Assembly (NCBI GenBank): GCA_049595035.1
Contig: JBMYKD010000007.1
Coordinates: forward strand, 1-64,000
Reading direction: 5' to 3'
DNA length: 64,000 bases
Origin: UBA12202 sp049595035
GTDB lineage: Bacteria; Pseudomonadota; Alphaproteobacteria; Puniceispirillales; UBA1172
Numbering within the stretch: position 1 is the first letter of the stretch; each line of letters opens with the position of its first letter. The notes beneath the pieces were generated by a model. The model saw only the letters and a list, made by a program, of their open reading frames with translations, ran no database searches and was not told where the DNA came from. Below, in pieces: positions 55,338 to 63,871 of the stretch. A program made the translations under genes and the position numbers.

Positions 55338-56030
55338 TTAGATCAACGCATCCGAGCCACGAATATAAAATGGCCGAATAGGTGGTGGTGGTGGCAGGAT
55401 GGCTCTGATATCAGCAAAAGGAAAGCGTTTATCATGGTGATAGGCTTCCATATAGTGACCATCTGGTGCATTCATCTGTGCCGCGCGGAACCGGTTATGA
55501 ATTCGGGTGGCTGCTACAAACCGATGCGGTTCCTGGCTTTCATGCGCCATGATGGCCGCTTCTTTCGCCGCCATATATGGGGTGATATCCACATAATATT
55601 CCGGAACAAATCCTGTTCCCATCAGAGTATCAGCATATAAAAGCGGGCACCGAAACCCTGCTGCATCAGCAACAAGGCGGGATAATGCCCGATGGTCCGG
55701 ATGATAATCTTCAGGCGCATGGGTGATGACCAGATCAGGGTTTTGATCAAGCACGGCATCGCGAATAAGCATAGCTGCACCGTCATCTGTGGCGAGTCGC
55801 CCATCAGGTAGATTTAGCATGATGGGCTGGCCTAATGATGCTAGTCCGGTTTGTGTTTCCATGGCGCGTCTGGCAGCCAGTTCTGCCCCCGGATGATCCC
55901 CGCCAGCGGCCCCGTCTGTCGCCACAATCAGCGAGAGAGTATCCCCACGCGCCTGACAGGCGGCCAGCATGCCATACATGAATATTTCCAGATCATCCGG
56001 ATGCGCTCCGATAGCGGTAATATGTGGCAT
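55338..56030 (-). CDS. PIG-L family deacetylase
   Basis: A 230-residue PIG-L/LmbE protein. The metal site AIGAHPDDLEIFMYG (5-19) has the HPDD motif and THAPEDYHPDHRALSRL (about 103-119) supplies the later His. AcylGlcNAc-type amide bonds are the usual substrate. It lies convergently with anmK and divergently from the GH84-like gene, so a GlcNAc- or MurNAc-related deacetylation, for example a NagA stand-in, is possible but not shown. Confidence 0.87.
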   Translation of the reverse strand: MPHITAIGAHPDDLEIFMYGMLAACQARGDTLSLIVATDGAAGGDHPGAELAARRAMETQTGLASLGQPIMLNLPDGRLATDDGAAMLIRDAVLDQNPDLVITHAPEDYHPDHRALSRLVADAAGFRCPLLYADTLMGTGFVPEYYVDITPYMAAKEAAIMAHESQEPHRFVAATRIHNRFRAAQMNAPDGHYMEAYHHDKRFPFADIRAILPPPPPIRPFYIRGSDALI

Positions 56031-56084
56031 CTTTCCAATCCCCCCGGATCAGTTTAGAATGATATCATAACGAAAGGTGGCACA

Positions 56085-57248
56085 ATGACCAAGACGAATC
56101 CGGTCACATATGACGGATATATTGAAGGCTATTACGGTCGGCTTCTGTCCTTTGCTGATCGCAAACGTTTACTGAAACAAATAAAAGCCCTTGGGATGAC
56201 CAGCTATTTCTATGCCCCAAAGGATGATCCCTATCACCGGCTAGCGTGGCGGCAACCCTATCCGGATCAATGGTTAGCCGAATGGCACAGCTTTATCACC
56301 GAGGCAGGAGATATGGGTATTACTATCATTGCCGGATGCGCCCCAGGACTTGATCTGGATATCGCGGCCGAAACCGATATCGCCATCATAACAGATAAAC
56401 TGACGGCTTTATGCAGCACTTCTGATGATCATAGGGTTATACCATGCCTTTTAATGGATGATATCCCACCTGCCATGGCAGATGCCAATGGCCAGCATGA
56501 TCAGGAAGGCCAATGGCACGCCCGGCTAGTCGGGCAACTGGCTGATAGAATGGCATCAGCGGAAAAGACCAGTATGATGGTGACGCCGCGGGTCTATGCG
56601 GATGAACTTGATGCTGACACCCCCGGCTATTTGAACGGTTTCGTGTCTGAATTGCATCCTGATATCCCCGTATTTTATTGTGGGAAGCATATTGTTGCCC
56701 ATGATCTGGATATGACAGCAACCGCTATTTGCCATGCTGGGATGACAGCTGATCATATTATCGTCTGGGATAATATCTATGCCAATGATTATTGCCCAAG
56801 ACAGCTTTTCCTTGGATCATGGCATGGACGGTCAGGAGCGCGACAGAAAACCGGCGGCGTTATGCTAAATCCCACAGGGATGATTGAAACAGATATCTTA
56901 TTGCTGAACATCATGGCCGCTGGTGATAATCAAAACAACTGGCAGTCTGCATTCCGTGAACATAATGTGCCTGATGCCTTTTTTGATATAGCCCATGCGT
57001 TTGACCGGCCTGTTCACCCGACCAGATCAGAACCATATCTGCCAGATCATGATACTGCCAAAATGCTGACAGCACTTGATGAATTACTCTGGCGCTGGAA
57101 ATCACCATTAGCACGGGAATGGTACCCGTTTCTGATGGGATTAAGAGGCGATCTTCTGATGCTATCAGGACAGGCTGACCCGTTGCGGCAAGCCAAAATC
57201 CTGCCGCCCTATTTGCGGCAACACTATCAGGGAAAGAATTCAACATGA
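56085..57248 (+). CDS. GH84-like beta-N-acetylglucosaminidase
   Basis: A 387-residue protein with the GH84 barrel (about 8-290): GYIEGYYGRLLSFADRKRLL (11-30), YFYAPKDDPYHRLAWRQPYP (41-60), the tandem catalytic acids D125-D126 in LLMDDIPPA and WDNIYANDYCPRQLFLG near 225-241. GH84 enzymes cut terminal GlcNAc by substrate assistance. There is no signal peptide, so it is cytoplasmic. It overlaps the dipeptidase gene by 4 bases within the wall-recycling island, where NagZ (GH3) would be expected. Confidence 0.88.
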   Translation: MTKTNPVTYDGYIEGYYGRLLSFADRKRLLKQIKALGMTSYFYAPKDDPYHRLAWRQPYPDQWLAEWHSFITEAGDMGITIIAGCAPGLDLDIAAETDIAIITDKLTALCSTSDDHRVIPCLLMDDIPPAMADANGQHDQEGQWHARLVGQLADRMASAEKTSMMVTPRVYADELDADTPGYLNGFVSELHPDIPVFYCGKHIVAHDLDMTATAICHAGMTADHIIVWDNIYANDYCPRQLFLGSWHGRSGARQKTGGVMLNPTGMIETDILLLNIMAAGDNQNNWQSAFREHNVPDAFFDIAHAFDRPVHPTRSEPYLPDHDTAKMLTALDELLWRWKSPLAREWYPFLMGLRGDLLMLSGQADPLRQAKILPPYLRQHYQGKNST

Positions 57249-58285
57249 CCATGATATTCGATGGCCATAATGATGCCTTGTTGCGGTTATGGCGAGAAGG
57301 CAAGCATAATGGTGATACGACTGGCAAAAGCTTTATTTCCGGCAATATAGATGCCCAGCTTGATCTGCCAAAAGCACATAAAGGGCAGATGAGTGGCGGG
57401 TTTTTTGCCATGTTTACTCCTGCCCCTGACATAATCAACCCTTCTGGCGGCAATATACTCAACCTTGATCCGGTTGATCATGACTATGCCCGTAATGCCA
57501 CGCATGCCATGTTTGGCATTGCCGAACATCTGGCCACCAACTACCCTGACCAGATACGTATCTGTCTGACCGCAGATGATATTCGCGCGGCTATTTCCAA
57601 TCGGCAGATGGCCATGGTGATGCATATCGAAGGGGCGGAAGCCATTTGCCCTGATCTGACCAATCTGGATGCATTCTATGATCGCGGCTTGCGGTCTATC
57701 GGCCCTGTATGGTCACGGCCCAATGATTTTGCCTATGGCGTGCCGTTTGCATATCCATCATCACCGGATATCGGTAACGGGCTTACCGATGCTGGCCGAG
57801 CATTAATTGCGGCATGCAATCAGAAAAAGATCATGATTGACCTATCGCATATGAACGAAGCGGGGTTCTGGGATATAGCGGCAATATCGGATCAGCCACT
57901 TGTGGCCACCCATTCCAATGCCCATAGTATTTGTCCGGCATCCCGTAATCTGACCAATCGGCAACTTGATGCCATTGCCGAAAGCGGTGGACTGGTTGGC
58001 GTGAATTTTGCTGTTGGATTTCTGCGTCATGATGGCGAGAAGAATCCGGACATGCCGATTGAGGTGATTATCCGGCATCTTGACCATCTGCTATCACATC
58101 TAGGTGAAGGCGGGGTTGCATTAGGTTCTGATTTTGATGGAGCTGAAATGGCTCATGCACTGAATACAGCAGCTCACCTGCCCCGATTAGTCGCGGCGAT
58201 GCAAAAAGCCGGTTTTGGTGAGACATTGATCACCCGCATCTGTCATCAGAACTGGATAGATATGATTGAAGCCACGATCGGTTAA
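57245..58285 (+). CDS. M19 membrane-type dipeptidase
   Basis: A 346-residue dipeptidase: FDGHNDALLRLW (4-15; His and Asp ligands), MHIEGAEAI (about 124-132, bridging Glu), LSHMNEAGFWDIA (about 200-212), THSNAHSI and SRNLTNRQLDAIAESGG (about 230-246), and LGSDFDGA near 295. It cuts dipeptides, including L-D forms, and fits breaking down wall-derived peptides in this island. Coupled to the GH84-like gene by a 4-base overlap. Confidence 0.92.
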   Translation: MTMIFDGHNDALLRLWREGKHNGDTTGKSFISGNIDAQLDLPKAHKGQMSGGFFAMFTPAPDIINPSGGNILNLDPVDHDYARNATHAMFGIAEHLATNYPDQIRICLTADDIRAAISNRQMAMVMHIEGAEAICPDLTNLDAFYDRGLRSIGPVWSRPNDFAYGVPFAYPSSPDIGNGLTDAGRALIAACNQKKIMIDLSHMNEAGFWDIAAISDQPLVATHSNAHSICPASRNLTNRQLDAIAESGGLVGVNFAVGFLRHDGEKNPDMPIEVIIRHLDHLLSHLGEGGVALGSDFDGAEMAHALNTAAHLPRLVAAMQKAGFGETLITRICHQNWIDMIEATIG

Positions 58286-59286
58286 ACCGACAGGGAACTG
58301 AACTGCCAGATCAGATAGATCACATATCCTATCAGCATCATTACCCCAAGATGACGTGGCAGGCGTGACAGAATAACAAAACCTGCCCCGATCACGGCAG
58401 TAATAATCAGGGATAATGGGATATCCACATCATTAATCTGCTGGGCAACATTTAAAGGGGCAATTAACGCCGTAATCCCCAGAATGCTAAGGATATTGAA
58501 TAGCGTTGACCCCAGAATATTCCCAATAATAACATCATCATGGCGTTTTAATGCCGCCGCAATCATAGCAGCGAGTTCCGGCAAGGATGTACCCACCGCA
58601 ACCAGCGTCAAGCCGATCACCGCCTCACTAATGGCGAATGACCGTGCCACCGCCGAGGCGCCATCAACAAGTAAATCAGCACCAGCAACCAGCATGATAA
58701 TTCCGACTACACTGAACAACAGGCAGGATGTTATGCTCCGGTTGATATCATATTCATCCGCTTCTTGCGAATATGTGGAATCAGGCCTATCGACCGATGC
58801 GCCATGTGCGGTTTGTGGTGACGTTTTTCCGGATACAGCAATACTGAAGCCCAGATAAGCTATCAGAACCCCCAGCATGAGGCCGCCTTCCATAATTATG
58901 ATCTGACCATCACTGGCAAAGAACATGAGGATGCCACCGGCAATAATCACCGCTAAAGCATCGCGTTTGATCACCGGGTCTTTACAGAAAACCGGCGTGA
59001 TCAACAGGGCTAATCCCAGAATCAGCAGAAAATTGGCGATATTACTGCCAACAACATTACCAACAGCGATATCCGGACTGCCGGTTAAGGTAGCACTGAT
59101 AGAAACAAGCAATTCCGGCGCGGATGTACCAAAGCCAACGATAACCATACCCACCAGCACTTTTGAAATGCCCAATTTGATAGCAAGCGTGACACTGCCT
59201 CGCACAACCAGATCACCGCCAAAGGTCAGCAGGATAAGACCAGCAATAATATAAACCATATGCCAGATTAAATCAGGTAATACCAT
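58282..59286 (-). CDS. Calcium/sodium antiporter (YrbG/CaxA type)
   Basis: About 334 residues from MVLPDLIWH at 59286; a TTG 18 bases before is possible but the ATG has gggag nearby. Two homologous halves carry the NCX alpha-repeats GFGTSAPELLVSISA (about 55-69) and AVGTSLPELAAMIAA (about 235-249), with GNVVGSNIANFLLILG and GNILGSTLFNILSILG after each. About ten membrane helices; a hydrophilic loop near 160-195 links the halves. Exchanges Ca2+ for Na+ or H+. Confidence 0.92.
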   Translation of the reverse strand: MVLPDLIWHMVYIIAGLILLTFGGDLVVRGSVTLAIKLGISKVLVGMVIVGFGTSAPELLVSISATLTGSPDIAVGNVVGSNIANFLLILGLALLITPVFCKDPVIKRDALAVIIAGGILMFFASDGQIIIMEGGLMLGVLIAYLGFSIAVSGKTSPQTAHGASVDRPDSTYSQEADEYDINRSITSCLLFSVVGIIMLVAGADLLVDGASAVARSFAISEAVIGLTLVAVGTSLPELAAMIAAALKRHDDVIIGNILGSTLFNILSILGITALIAPLNVAQQINDVDIPLSLIITAVIGAGFVILSRLPRHLGVMMLIGYVIYLIWQFSSLSV

Positions 59287-59331
59287 GTATTCACATACTC
59301 CCAAGAGGGCAACAGATATAAAGGGTTCATG

Positions 59332-60213
59332 TTAGGCGTTGAATTGTGCATCCATTGTTTTTATGCCTGCTTCTGTTACGACCATGCCGCAGAAATGATC
59401 AGAGGATTTTTCTGTATCCGGGTCAGTGCCAGCACCAGAAGTCAGGGCAACCGTAGCAGACATGCCTTCGATATAGGCGGCTGTCCCGCGATAGGACATA
59501 AAAGATGGCAGATGCCCCAGATATGATGTGGTCAGTGATAACAGCCATGTCGCCTGCATGGGGCCATGTACGACTAGCCCCGGATGGCCTTCTTCACCCA
59601 TGCTGTATGGTTTGTCATAATGGATACGGTGGCCATTGAATGTTAACGCGGAATAGCGGAACATCGTCACCGGGTCCGGATGCACTGACCAACTGGCCAG
59701 CGTGTCGGGAATGCTTGTTGTTTCACTGGCGGCGGCGACTGGCGTGATTTCTGCCCGATAGACGATATTCTGTTCTTCTTCCAGTATCAGGCGGGTATCA
59801 GCCAGATAGTGATGGGTAACGGTAACAAAACACAAATCGCCGCTACGACCGGATTTAAACACAATATTGCTGATGGTGGATTGTTTGGTGATGGTCTGAC
59901 CGGGGGCAAATTGTTCTGCTGGCGTGCCATGAAAACGCAAGGAACCACCAGCCCACATCCGGCGCGGATAGGGTATTTCCGGCAGATATATGCCCAGTTT
60001 CGGATGCCCATCGCCGCCAAGCCTGTCAGCGGTCAGGGCGTCCGGTGACAAACACCAGAAAAGCCCCGGAGGCACGGCCACCTGATCAGCAATATGATGG
60101 CCAAAGGTGGCGCGGAATTGTTCTATCAATCGATCCGAGATCATATCTTGACGTACGGTCTGGCGACCTATCCAATGCGAAAACTGATTTTGGTAATCTT
60201 CTGATGATAACAC
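59332..60213 (-). CDS. MaoC/FAS1-like hydratase (mesaconyl-C4-CoA hydratase-like)
   Basis: A 293-residue protein with an N-terminal FAS1-type dehydratase part (GLFWCLSPDALTADRLGGDG, PRRMWAGGSLRFHGT, about 48-98) and a C-terminal MaoC hot-dog domain (MFRYSALTFNGHRIHYDKPY, about 192-211, with the Asp/His pair, then LVVHGPMQATWLL). It matches the Meh/HTD2-like family, which hydrates mesaconyl-C4-CoA or similar acyl-CoAs. No pathway partners are adjacent, so the substrate is open. Confidence 0.83.
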   Translation of the reverse strand: MLSSEDYQNQFSHWIGRQTVRQDMISDRLIEQFRATFGHHIADQVAVPPGLFWCLSPDALTADRLGGDGHPKLGIYLPEIPYPRRMWAGGSLRFHGTPAEQFAPGQTITKQSTISNIVFKSGRSGDLCFVTVTHHYLADTRLILEEEQNIVYRAEITPVAAASETTSIPDTLASWSVHPDPVTMFRYSALTFNGHRIHYDKPYSMGEEGHPGLVVHGPMQATWLLSLTTSYLGHLPSFMSYRGTAAYIEGMSATVALTSGAGTDPDTEKSSDHFCGMVVTEAGIKTMDAQFNA

Positions 60214-60351
60214 AGCGATAACTTTCCCTCATCTGATGCTAGTGCGACATTGAATTATCTTACCACATTAACATATTTCTGGCAGAACATGAGAAGATTA
60301 TGTTCAATGAGACGAATCGTGAAGAGGGTAAGCCGTAAGACATGTCTATAT

Positions 60352-60441
60352 TGGCGGAGAGAGGGGGATTCGAACCCCCGATGGGCTTTCGCCCATACCG
60401 GTTTTCGAGACCGGCGCATTCAACCACTCTGCCACCTCTCC
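60352..60441 (-). tRNA. tRNA-Ser (anticodon CGA), CCA encoded
   Basis: Read on the minus strand the gene begins GGAGAGGTGGCAGAGTGG. The acceptor arm pairs GGAGAGG with TCTCTCC (one G-U pair), the anticodon stem CCGGT/ACCGG holds the loop CTCGAAA with anticodon CGA, a long variable arm ATGGGCGAAAGCCCAT forms a stem, and the T arm GGGGG-TTCGAAT-CCCCC follows. The discriminator is G and CCA is encoded. The long variable arm and CGA anticodon identify serine. A single gene reading serine TCG codons. Confidence 0.97.
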
Positions 60442-60584
60442 TGCTTCTGTTTCTGTCTAGCGCGACAATGCCGGGCTGGCAAGCCATCTTGAAATCGGTA
60501 AGGTGGGATAGTATCTTGAATTCTGCCCGAACAGACACCCGAACAGACCTATCGAGAAAATCAGACAAGACTTCGTAAATCACC

Positions 60585-60612
60585 TTGACAAAACTTAGCT
60601 TCTGTCTATATT
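60585..60612 (+). promoter_or_regulatory. Strong sigma-70 promoter for rplU-rpmA
   Basis: TTGACA at 60585-60590 is a perfect -35 box, and TATATT at 60607-60612 is a near-consensus -10, separated by 16 bases. It lies about 120 bases before rplU, as expected for a ribosomal protein operon. Confidence 0.8.
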
Positions 60613-60634
60613 TCGCCAGTCTGATAACTTTATC

Positions 60635-60668
60635 GGGACAGATAAGTTTTATGTTGTCCCCACTTATC
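60635..60668 (+). promoter_or_regulatory. Leader of rplU with two mutually exclusive hairpins
   Basis: gggaca (60635-60640) can pair with tgtccc (60655-60660), while gataagt (60641-60647) can pair with acttatc (60662-60668). The arms are interleaved, so only one of the two stems can form fully, apart from a strained pseudoknot. It follows the predicted transcription start by about 16 bases. An autoregulatory leader is inferred; no known RNA family is recognised. Confidence 0.4.
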
Positions 60669-60738
60669 GTGATGAAAATAGCGGAATTAACCCGGCATGA
60701 TGCGGTTTTCGGCTGATGACATCACCTATAACGGATGA

Positions 60739-61284
60739 ATGAATATGTATGCTGTGGTAAAAACAGGCGGCAAGCAATATAAAGTAGCCAAGGACGATAA
60801 AATTGTCGTTGATCGGCTTGAAGCTGAAGCCGGCGCAAATCTGGTACTTGATCAGGTTCTTATGGTTGCTAATGGTGATAAGGTCGATGTCGGCGCACCT
60901 ACCGTCAAAGATGCTGTTGTCGGGGCCACTGTCCTGCGGCACACACGCGGTGATAAAATTATGGTATTCCGCCGTAAGCGCCGGAAAAACTTTCGCCGGA
61001 TCAGAGGTCATCGTCAGGATTTGACGCTATTGCAAATCACCGATATTGCACCGGATGGCAAGCTAAAAGCGGCAAAACCAGCGGCTAAGACAGCTAGCAA
61101 AGCAGATGATAAAGCGGCTGAAAAGCCAGCTAAAGCCACTGAAGCCAAGAAAACAGCAGCAAAAAAGCCAGCGGCTAAAAAGGCTAGTGACGCTAAAAAG
61201 CCAGCTGCTAAAACCACGGCTAAAAAACCAGCGGCCAAAACAACAGCTAAAAAAGCATCAACAAGCAAAAGCAAGGATGCTTAA
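60739..61284 (+). CDS. rplU: 50S ribosomal protein L21 with a long Lys/Ala-rich tail
   Basis: A 181-residue bL21. Residues 1-107 are standard (MYAVVKTGGKQYKVAKDD near the start, VFRRKRRKNFRRIRGHRQ near 76-93, RNA-binding). Residues about 108-181 are a low-complexity tail of Lys, Ala, Pro and Thr in repeats such as KKPAAKTTA, absent from the usual ~103-residue protein. The start is at 60739 or, as in most family members, two codons later. First gene of rplU-rpmA. Confidence 0.95.
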   Translation: MNMYAVVKTGGKQYKVAKDDKIVVDRLEAEAGANLVLDQVLMVANGDKVDVGAPTVKDAVVGATVLRHTRGDKIMVFRRKRRKNFRRIRGHRQDLTLLQITDIAPDGKLKAAKPAAKTASKADDKAAEKPAKATEAKKTAAKKPAAKKASDAKKPAAKTTAKKPAAKTTAKKASTSKSKDA

Positions 61285-61333
61285 AATCAGCGCATAGCGA
61301 TTAGAGACACGAGATTAGAAAAGGAATAACACG

Positions 61334-61603
61334 ATGGCACATAAAAAAGCAGGTGGTAGCTCCCGTAACGGACGCGATTCCGCAGGTCGTCGCCTAGGGG
61401 TTAAAAAATTCGGTGGTGAAATGGTCATTCCCGGCAACATTATCGTTCGCCAGCGTGGAACAAAATTCCATCCCGGCAATAATGTCGGCATGGGTAAGGA
61501 TCATACTCTTTTTGCGCTAACAGACGGCAAAGTGGCATTTACACGCAAAGCAGGCGGCAGAACATTTGCCAATGTTGTCCCGCATGCTGAGGCAGCTGAG
61601 TAA
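61334..61603 (+). CDS. rpmA: 50S ribosomal protein L27
   Basis: An 89-residue bL27: MAHKKAGGSSRNGRDSAGRR at the start (the N-terminal tail reaches the peptidyl-transferase centre), then GGEMVIPGNIIVRQRGTKFHPG and GVGKDHTLFAL-like TDGKVAF. No N-terminal propeptide. The ribosome site is aaaggaa. It follows rplU by 49 bases and is followed by a terminator. Confidence 0.97.
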   Translation: MAHKKAGGSSRNGRDSAGRRLGVKKFGGEMVIPGNIIVRQRGTKFHPGNNVGMGKDHTLFALTDGKVAFTRKAGGRTFANVVPHAEAAE

Positions 61604-61645
61604 ACCCGCTTCCCGGTCATTATCACTTTTGCAGTCACTTTTGCG

Positions 61646-61680
61646 GCGCATCCTCAGATGATCGGGGATGCGCTTTTCTT
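61646..61680 (+). terminator. Rho-independent terminator between rpmA and obgE
   Basis: gcgcatcc (61646-61653) pairs with ggatgcgc (61666-61673) around a 12-base loop, followed by ttttctt. It ends 11 bases before the obgE start, so ribosomal transcription can be partly uncoupled from the Obg GTPase; readthrough is likely. Confidence 0.75.
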
Positions 61681-61691
61681 ATGAAACCAAT

Positions 61692-62729
61692 ATGAAATTT
61701 CTTGATCAGGCTAAAATCTTTATTCAGAGCGGCAATGGCGGCCCCGGTTCAGTCAGTTTCCGGCGTGAAGCGCATGTGCCGCGTGGAGGGCCTGATGGCG
61801 GCGATGGCGGACGCGGGGGCAGTGTGCTTGCCGAATGTGTCGATGGGCTGAACACACTTATTGATTATCGTTATCAACAGCATTTCAAAGCCCAGTCCGG
61901 TCGCCCGGGGGCTGGCCGCAATAAAAACGGTGCCAGCGGTGCTGATATCATTCTCAAACTGCCTGTTGGAACCCAGATTCTCAATGACGATAATGATATG
62001 GTGATTGCTGATCTGACCAAAGTCGGCCAGCAGATTGTCCTGGCTAGAGGCGGTGATGGTGGCCGCGGCAATGCCTCTTTTAAATCGTCGGTCAATCAGG
62101 CACCACGTCGCCATGAAACCGGGTTTCCGGGGCAGGAAATGTGGGTATGGCTCCGGTTGAAACTGATTGCAGATGCAGGATTACTGGGTATGCCAAATGC
62201 CGGTAAATCGACCTTTCTATCAAGTGTATCTGAAGCAAAGCCGAAAATTGCTGATTACCCTTTCACCACGCTTCATCCCGGGCTTGGCGTTGTCCGCAAT
62301 GACCAACGTGAGTTTGTTCTGGCCGATATTCCGGGGCTGGTTGAAGGCGCCCATCAGGGCATTGGTCTTGGTCACCGGTTTCTTGGCCATGTGGAACGTT
62401 GTCGGGTATTGCTTCATCTGGTGGATGCTACCGCCGAACAGCCAGTTGAAAACTGGCGCGTGATCAGGGGAGAATTAGCCGCTTATGATGCTGATCTGGC
62501 CAGCCGAAAGGAAATCACGGCCATATCAAAAGCGGATGCCTGTGATGAAGAACGGCTAGCCGATATCAAAGCGGCACTGGAACATGCAGGTGCTAAACAT
62601 GTGGTAACCCTTTCATCGATAAGCGGGCATGGCGTGTCGGAAACCCTGCGCTTACTGCAAAAAGAAATTGATCAGAGTCATGCCGCCGATATTGCCGCCA
62701 ATAGTGAGCCTGAACCATGGCAACCCTAA
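61692..62729 (+). CDS. obgE: GTPase ObgE/CgtA
   Basis: About 345 residues from MKFLDQAKIFIQSG at 61692; an earlier in-frame start lies inside the terminator. Residues 1-160 form the glycine-rich Obg fold (GGPGSVSFRREAHVPRGGPDG and repeats), then the G domain: G1 GMPNAGKST (about 167), switch DYPFTTLHPGLGVV, DIPGLVEGAHQGIGLG and a SKAD-type G4. It acts in 50S assembly and stress signalling. Overlaps proB by 13 bases. Confidence 0.95.
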   Translation: MKFLDQAKIFIQSGNGGPGSVSFRREAHVPRGGPDGGDGGRGGSVLAECVDGLNTLIDYRYQQHFKAQSGRPGAGRNKNGASGADIILKLPVGTQILNDDNDMVIADLTKVGQQIVLARGGDGGRGNASFKSSVNQAPRRHETGFPGQEMWVWLRLKLIADAGLLGMPNAGKSTFLSSVSEAKPKIADYPFTTLHPGLGVVRNDQREFVLADIPGLVEGAHQGIGLGHRFLGHVERCRVLLHLVDATAEQPVENWRVIRGELAAYDADLASRKEITAISKADACDEERLADIKAALEHAGAKHVVTLSSISGHGVSETLRLLQKEIDQSHAADIAANSEPEPWQP

Positions 62730-63868
62730 CTTATCTCAGCTCTGCCCGCCGCATTGTTGTTAAAGTCGGGTCAGCCTTATTGGTCAATGACAACGGAACA
62801 TTGCGTGATCAGTGGCTGAACGGGCTGGCACAGGATTTGGCCAGATTGAAACATCTTGGCTATGATATTGTTATTGTTTCATCCGGTGCGATTGCGCTTG
62901 GGCGGGGCATGATTGTCGCCCCTGACGCCAGGCTTAGTCTGGCTGAAAAACAGGCAGCAGCAGCTATCGGACAAATCCGATTAAATGCCGAATGGCAACA
63001 GGCCATGGCTAAACATGCCATGATGACGGCACAGATTTTATTATCTCCGGATGATACGGAAACGCGCCGCAAACACCTCAATGCTAGAGCAACACTGATG
63101 ACATTGCTAAACCATCAGATCGTTCCTGTTGTGAATGAAAATGATACGGTTGCCACGGCAGAGATTCGCTATGGTGATAATGACCGGCTTGCCGCCAGAG
63201 TGGCACAGATGATCAGCGCTGATGCTCTTATTCTGTTATCTGATGTTGACGGGCTTTATTCCAGTGACCCCAAAGATGATCAACATGCCACACATATTCC
63301 CGAAGTCACCGATATGACAGCGGAAATTATGGCGATGGCCGGCCCTGCCAGACATGCTTTTTCTAGTGGCGGTATGATCACAAAACTGGAAGCCGCTCGC
63401 ATTGCCACTAGTGCGGGCTGTCATATGGCTATATGTCATGGCGGGGCAGATCATCCTATTCAACGGCTATATGATGGTGGCACCGCCACTTGGTTTCGCG
63501 CCAGCAGCCGCCCTTTACAGGCCCGCAAAACATGGATTGATGGCGGCTTGACACCTAAAGGCGCCATCATGGTGGATGACGGGGCAAGTCTGGCCTTATC
63601 CCGCGGCAAAAGCCTGTTAGCGGCAGGCATTACCGGAGTTACCGGCCATTTTGATAAAGGTGATCTGGTGGCGATTACTAATCCGGCAGAAGTCACCATT
63701 GCCCGCGGTCTGACCCGGTATAGTGCTAGTGACATAAGCCTGATCCAAGGCCATAATAGCGGTGAAATAGAAGCTATTCTAGGATATCGTGATCATAACG
63801 AAGTGATTCACGCTGATGATTTGGTCGTAGATGCAACAGCAAGACAAACACAAAAAAAGGACATGTAA
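62717..63868 (+). CDS. proB: Glutamate 5-kinase
   Basis: A 383-residue kinase with an N-terminal amino acid kinase domain (RRIVVKVGSALLVND, IVIVSSGAIALGRG about 50-65, VVNENDTVATAEIRYGDND about 137-155) and a C-terminal PUA domain (about 290-370, KGAIMVDDGASLALSRGKSLL). It phosphorylates glutamate for proline synthesis. It starts inside obgE and ends 3 bases before proA. Confidence 0.96.
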   Translation: MATLTYLSSARRIVVKVGSALLVNDNGTLRDQWLNGLAQDLARLKHLGYDIVIVSSGAIALGRGMIVAPDARLSLAEKQAAAAIGQIRLNAEWQQAMAKHAMMTAQILLSPDDTETRRKHLNARATLMTLLNHQIVPVVNENDTVATAEIRYGDNDRLAARVAQMISADALILLSDVDGLYSSDPKDDQHATHIPEVTDMTAEIMAMAGPARHAFSSGGMITKLEAARIATSAGCHMAICHGGADHPIQRLYDGGTATWFRASSRPLQARKTWIDGGLTPKGAIMVDDGASLALSRGKSLLAAGITGVTGHFDKGDLVAITNPAEVTIARGLTRYSASDISLIQGHNSGEIEAILGYRDHNEVIHADDLVVDATARQTQKKDM

Positions 63869-63871
63869 AAC

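Larger units (their letters stand above)
60214..60738. other. 525-base gap holding tRNA-Ser and the rplU promoter and leader
   Basis: Between the hydratase gene and rplU. It contains the tRNA-Ser gene (60352-60441), a strong promoter (60585-60612) and a leader of about 120 bases with two overlapping hairpin options. In 60214-60351 I see nothing recognisable; 60442-60584 likewise. Short open frames across the tRNA are not credible. Confidence 0.75.

Noticed and set aside
60250..60583. Open frames across the tRNA-Ser gene
   Set aside because: They run through the tRNA cloverleaf on either strand and have no coding features.
60635..60668. H-type pseudoknot in the rplU leader
   Set aside because: The connecting loops would be 0 and 1 bases, too short to cross stems of 6-7 bp; competing hairpins are more plausible.
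61014..61274. Hydrophobic antisense frame opposite the rplU tail
   Set aside because: The Lys/Ala-rich codons of the L21 tail read as Leu/Ala on the other strand, producing a membrane-like shadow. No start signal or conservation.
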